From Planctomycetota bacterium (GTDB lineage: Bacteria; Planctomycetota; Planctomycetia; Pirellulales; Pirellulaceae), in contig JAJDEH010000046.1 of the NCBI GenBank assembly GCA_029259935.1, forward strand, positions 1 to 17,084: 17,084 nucleotides of DNA, written 5' to 3'. Shown one piece after another: positions 14,175 through 17,084 of this stretch. Every line of letters begins with the position of its first letter. Within the stretch, counting starts at the first letter, position 1. Under the pieces are notes generated by a model. It made no database searches and had not been told where the DNA came from. It was given only the letters and a program-made list of their open reading frames with translations. Both the position numbers and the translations under genes were made by a program.

Positions 14175-14534
14175 TCAATTGGTCATCCGTCGCGCATTGC
14201 GGTTCCGACGATTAACTGCTGACCAGTTGGTGCCCAAAGCGTTAACTGAACGGTTGGGGACGGACGACGCAGCATCTGACAGAGGAGTTGTCGACCTGAG
14301 CGCTTTCAAAGAACCGCGCAACTGACCAATGAGACGCCCTCATGAGCACGCTGCTTCACGGAAAATTACTCTGGGAAAGGAAAAGCTGAGCTGGACCGCG
14401 CAACCTTCCCAGAAGCGATCAGGACGCCGACCATACGACTGTGGCTTTGTCGAAATTACGGGAACGCCCAAACGCAATTTTCTGCCGATGAAAACCGTTG
14501 AAAGGCTCTCAAAGTCGACCAACTGAAAGCAGTG
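14175..14534. other. Convergent intergenic region, no gene supported
   Basis: A 65-codon frame at 14329-14526 has no ribosome site and a composition unlike its neighbours, so I leave it out. No T-run terminator for the + strand genes was found. A 7-bp hairpin TGCTATT-TC-AATAGCA (14533-14548) spans the stop codon of the minus-strand gene. Confidence 0.4.
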
Positions 14535-15074
14535 CTATTTCAATAGCAACACCGGGGCCACGTATTTTTCGGTCCGATAAGAAAATGTCTCGCCTTGCAT
14601 GCAACTCCTGGCAAACAAAATCCACGTATGCCGCTCGCCGTTTTCCTTCATGTACGAATTCAGCTTTCCACACACGCGCCAGCCGCCGCTTTCCAAGTCT
14701 TTTTGCGTGACGAGTTCTTTTTGCCAATCGCCACCTCGTCCGCTTGCGGACCACCGCGTTGTGACCGCCATTAAAACGGTGCCCGCGCTTTTTACGTGGA
14801 ACTTCGTTGTCCCCTGTTGGGATTTGTTCCGCAAAAACATCATGTCCGCGTACGCGCTAGGTATCTTCGCCCAGTGAAAGTAGCGGGCATCGTTGGTAAT
14901 CGTCGAATCGTCGGTAAGCACCACGAATCTGCCACCAAGCATTGGGACAACTTTCGCGTATGGCCCATCCGGCAAGTGTTTTGTTTCGTTGTCTGCTGCG
15001 TCGTCAGCCATGAGTTGGGCTGTGATCAGCAAAGACACAGCAACGACTGTGGGAACTGAGAGTTTGCGGTTCAT
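14535..15074 (-). CDS. Small exported hypothetical protein, 179 aa
   Basis: ATG 15074 is chosen over a GTG at 15089 because it gives a typical signal peptide: M-N-R-K, hydrophobic V-P-T-V-V-A-V-S-L-L-I-T, cleavage near L-M-A-D (about residue 23), with GAGG upstream. The mature protein looks beta-rich (G-R-F-V-V-L-T-D-D-S-T-I, then K-F-H-V-K-S-A-G-T-V-L-M-A-V) with two Cys (in R-V-C-G-K and R-S-C-M-Q) that could form a disulphide in the periplasm. No family is recognised. A well-formed promoter with two palindromes lies directly upstream, so expression is probably tightly regulated. It follows the WD40 gene on the same strand but has its own promoter. Confidence 0.72.
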   Translation of the reverse strand: MNRKLSVPTVVAVSLLITAQLMADDAADNETKHLPDGPYAKVVPMLGGRFVVLTDDSTITNDARYFHWAKIPSAYADMMFLRNKSQQGTTKFHVKSAGTVLMAVTTRWSASGRGGDWQKELVTQKDLESGGWRVCGKLNSYMKENGERHTWILFARSCMQGETFSYRTEKYVAPVLLLK

Positions 15075-15126
15075 ATCTTGGTACCTCACGTGATGTTAAA
15101 ACATTCTACGCGAGGATTGAACGTTG

Positions 15127-15167
15127 CAAATAGATGTTATTTGTAGGCTGTGTCAACTTTAAAGTTG
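15127..15167. promoter_or_regulatory. Paired operator-like palindromes over the promoter
   Basis: CAACTTTAAAGTTG (15154-15167) is a perfect 14-bp palindrome overlapping the -35 box. CAAATA-GATGT-TATTTG (15127-15143) is a 6-bp inverted repeat overlapping the -10 box. Binding at either would block RNA polymerase. Confidence 0.5.
15129..15156 (-). promoter_or_regulatory. Sigma-70-type promoter of the small exported protein
   Basis: On the minus strand: a perfect TTGACA (15156-15151), 16 bases, then TCTATT (15134-15129). The start would be near 15121, with a 5' leader of about 47 nt to ATG 15074. Palindromes cover both boxes. Confidence 0.55.
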
Positions 15168-15221
15168 TGACGGTGTTATCTCGCCCATGAGTTGTCATCA
15201 CGTGCCTCTAACTATTTTGGC

Positions 15222-17084
15222 CTATTCCTCACGTGGACGCTGCCGTTCGATGGCCGATGCCGAAGTGCGCGTCAACAGCGCGTTGGGTTCCCCCTTCGCG
15301 AGTTTGCTTAACAGTTCACGGGCAGATGGCGTGGCCAACCACTCGAGCACTTCGACAGCTCGTAGCGTGCGAAGCCGAGCGGGTGATGCGACAGTCGGCT
15401 CTAGTTGGGACAGCAGCGTTTCGACGCGGCCGCGGACTTCGACCGAAGTGGTCTTGGCCAACGTCTCGCGTAACGTCGTTTCGATCTGGTGACCTAACTT
15501 GCGCAAAGCGCTTGAGGCAGCTTCGCGGGTGGCGAAGTTGTCGCTGTCGAGATCGGCCAACAGTTTTGTGACTCGCTCGGCATCGACTTTGGCGGCAGGA
15601 CGTAGATGCTCGGCAAGCAGCGCGACTGTCTCCTTCGGAGTCGCGAGCAATTGTCCCTGAACGGCGTAGGCGGTCTCGGCTTCGGGATCGAGGAGCTTGG
15701 TCCACGATTCGGGTAACGGCAGGTCCTTGGTAGACTTGTCGGGTCGGACATTCCACGCCAACACGGTCGCGTCGAAGCTGCCGGTGAACAGCGTGCCGTC
15801 GGGTGCGAAGTGGAGAGCGGTGATGTGGTTGCGATGAGCTTGGAAACTGGTGCGAAGCGTCCAACTCGCCACTTCCCACACGTGGACTTTGCCATCGAGC
15901 GACGCCGATGCCAACGTGCGACCATCCGGAGAAAAGGCGACGCAGTAGGCCGAGATAGACTCCTTGTCGGATAGTCGAATGAGTTGTCGCCCCGTTTTCA
16001 CATCCCAGATAAAAAACGCATTCGCCACGCGCCGCGCGCCGGACGGTCTCTCGGTACAACTCGCCAGGAACCGACCGTCGGGAGAGAACGCCAGGCCGCT
16101 GATGTTGTTGGCATGGCCACTGAGTGGGGCGAGTTCCTTGCCGGTCGTCACATCCCACAATCGCAGGGTCACCAGATCAGACGTCCCATCAGGATTGTTG
16201 CGGCGGCGACACGCGACTGCCAAAGTCTTTCCGTCGGGCGACAGCTCGCTGCCGGTGACTCTGTACGGAATCGACACCTCGGGCTCAGGAAGAACGAAGC
16301 ACGATCGACGTACTTTGCCGGTCGCGACGTCCCACAATCGCACTTGGCCGTTGCGGTGGTCAACCGTCACGAGCGTCTTGCCGTCGCGGGTGAACGTCAT
16401 GTCTCGCGGATCTCCCTCGAAACCACCGAAGCGTTCGACGTATCGGCGACTTTCGAGATCGTAAAACTTCAACTCGTTGCCCCCGATGATGCCGATGTCC
16501 TGCTTCGGATCCACGTACTTGATCGACGGATCGTCATCCGACAGCGTGAGGTAACGTCCATCGGGGCTAATGCCGACTTCATGGCGGTCTTCCATCTTCA
16601 ATCGATCCAGGTGCTTACCGGTTGCCCGATCCCACAGATGGACGCCGCCGGATTGGTCGCGCGTTACCAATGTACGACCCTTGTTGGCAAGGCCGATTTG
16701 ATCGACTCCGCTGTCGCAACCCTGCGGCGTAAGGAACTTGCCCGTCTTCGTTTCCCAGCGATGAATCGCTCCTTCGACGCTGGCCGTTATCGCTTCGTCC
16801 GATGCAGAAAAGTGCAGGTCACTGGCTCGGCGAGGAATGCGCAGTCGCTCTTTCTTCGTCGCGACGTCGTAGAGACGAATAGTTTCGCCAGCCGCCGCGA
16901 TGGTTTTGCCGTCGTGAGCGAATGCCACGCTACGAATGCGACTGCCATTCCTCTCGAACAAGTGGTGTACCTTACCGGTGGCGACATTCCACAATCGAAG
17001 CTGGCCGTCGCCTCCGTCTCCGGCAGGTGCGCCTCCACCTCCGGCAAGGGTCTTGCCGTCGGGGCTGAACGCGAGCGTATTTAT
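15222..17084 (-). CDS. WD40-repeat protein with C-terminal planctomycete helical domain (5' end outside window)
   Basis: The frame is open to the right edge, so the N terminus is missing; 620 residues are visible. WD40 blades are marked by repeated F-S-P-D-G-K/R-T-L-A and L-W-D-V-A/T-T-G-K/R pairs, for example L-A-F-S-P-D-G-R-F-L-A-S and V-A-F-S-P-D-G-R-T-L-A-S-A-S. Roughly eight or more units form a beta-propeller scaffold. The last 150 or so residues are helical: V-T-K-L-L-A-D-L-D-S-D-N-F-A-T-R-E-A-A-S-S-A-L-R-K-L-G, then L-R-A-V-E-V-L-E-W-L-A-T-P-S-A-R-E-L-L. This tail is typical of large planctomycete paralog families. It may be surface or signalling related, and some relatives carry kinase or sigma-factor domains at the N terminus, which cannot be seen here. 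Confidence 0.85.
   Translation of the reverse strand: MNTLAFSPDGKTLAGGGGAPAGDGGDGQLRLWNVATGKVHHLFERNGSRIRSVAFAHDGKTIAAAGETIRLYDVATKKERLRIPRRASDLHFSASDEAITASVEGAIHRWETKTGKFLTPQGCDSGVDQIGLANKGRTLVTRDQSGGVHLWDRATGKHLDRLKMEDRHEVGISPDGRYLTLSDDDPSIKYVDPKQDIGIIGGNELKFYDLESRRYVERFGGFEGDPRDMTFTRDGKTLVTVDHRNGQVRLWDVATGKVRRSCFVLPEPEVSIPYRVTGSELSPDGKTLAVACRRRNNPDGTSDLVTLRLWDVTTGKELAPLSGHANNISGLAFSPDGRFLASCTERPSGARRVANAFFIWDVKTGRQLIRLSDKESISAYCVAFSPDGRTLASASLDGKVHVWEVASWTLRTSFQAHRNHITALHFAPDGTLFTGSFDATVLAWNVRPDKSTKDLPLPESWTKLLDPEAETAYAVQGQLLATPKETVALLAEHLRPAAKVDAERVTKLLADLDSDNFATREAASSALRKLGHQIETTLRETLAKTTSVEVRGRVETLLSQLEPTVASPARLRTLRAVEVLEWLATPSARELLSKLAKGEPNALLTRTSASAIERQRPREE

Noticed and set aside
14329..14526. 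65-codon + strand frame
   Set aside because: No ribosome site, very basic and Ser/Lys-rich throughout, no motif, convergent position.

Overview
The window looks like a chromosomal stretch from a planctomycete, probably of the Pirellula/Rhodopirellula type. This is inferred from the gene mix: a PEP-CTERM sorting-signal protein, a WD40 protein with the C-terminal helical tail typical of planctomycete paralog families, a leucine-rich-repeat fragment of the 'DEGL' type, a Gfo/Idh/MocA oxidoreductase tail, small lineage-type proteins and long non-coding gaps with palindromes. No rRNA, tRNA or CRISPR array is visible.

Layout. Positions 1-1183 hold the 3' end of a Gfo/Idh/MocA oxidoreductase gene (+) and a SAM methyltransferase gene (-). 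Positions 1184-5056 are an accessory zone. It has two small unrecognised genes, each ending inside an imperfect palindrome, and a complete IS110-type element (about 2221-4301) sitting in the middle of one of these palindromes. An intact relative of the target lies at 1706-1762. Positions 5328-5815 hold one copy of a 142-bp dispersed repeat leading into a frameshifted LRR gene. Positions 5816-9546 contain a PEP-CTERM exported protein (+) with a good sigma-54-type promoter, and convergent to it a two-gene minus-strand operon: an exported spermidine-synthase-fold protein translationally coupled to an exported PDZ-like protein. The second copy of the 142-bp repeat lies at 9780-9920. Positions 10097-14174 are a + strand run: a SWIM/SNF2 ATPase, a DksA/TraR-type zinc-finger protein and a small conserved-looking protein. 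Positions 14535-17084 are minus-strand: a small exported protein with a palindrome-rich promoter, and the 3' part of a WD40 gene that runs off the window.

The most notable system is the IS110 element. Its recombinase has the DEDD-type and Ser-type regions of the family, followed by a linker and a CHC2 (DnaG-primase-type) zinc finger in one uninterrupted frame. The element has a long left non-coding end (about 256 bp) rich in stem-loops, where a bridge RNA is expected in the IS110 group. A perfect TTGACA box sits 16 bp inside the right end and a TATGAC box just inside the left end, so circularisation would join them into a promoter reading into the left end. Together with the palindromic target and its intact paralogous copy, this makes a well-defined candidate for an RNA-guided recombinase with an added zinc-finger module.
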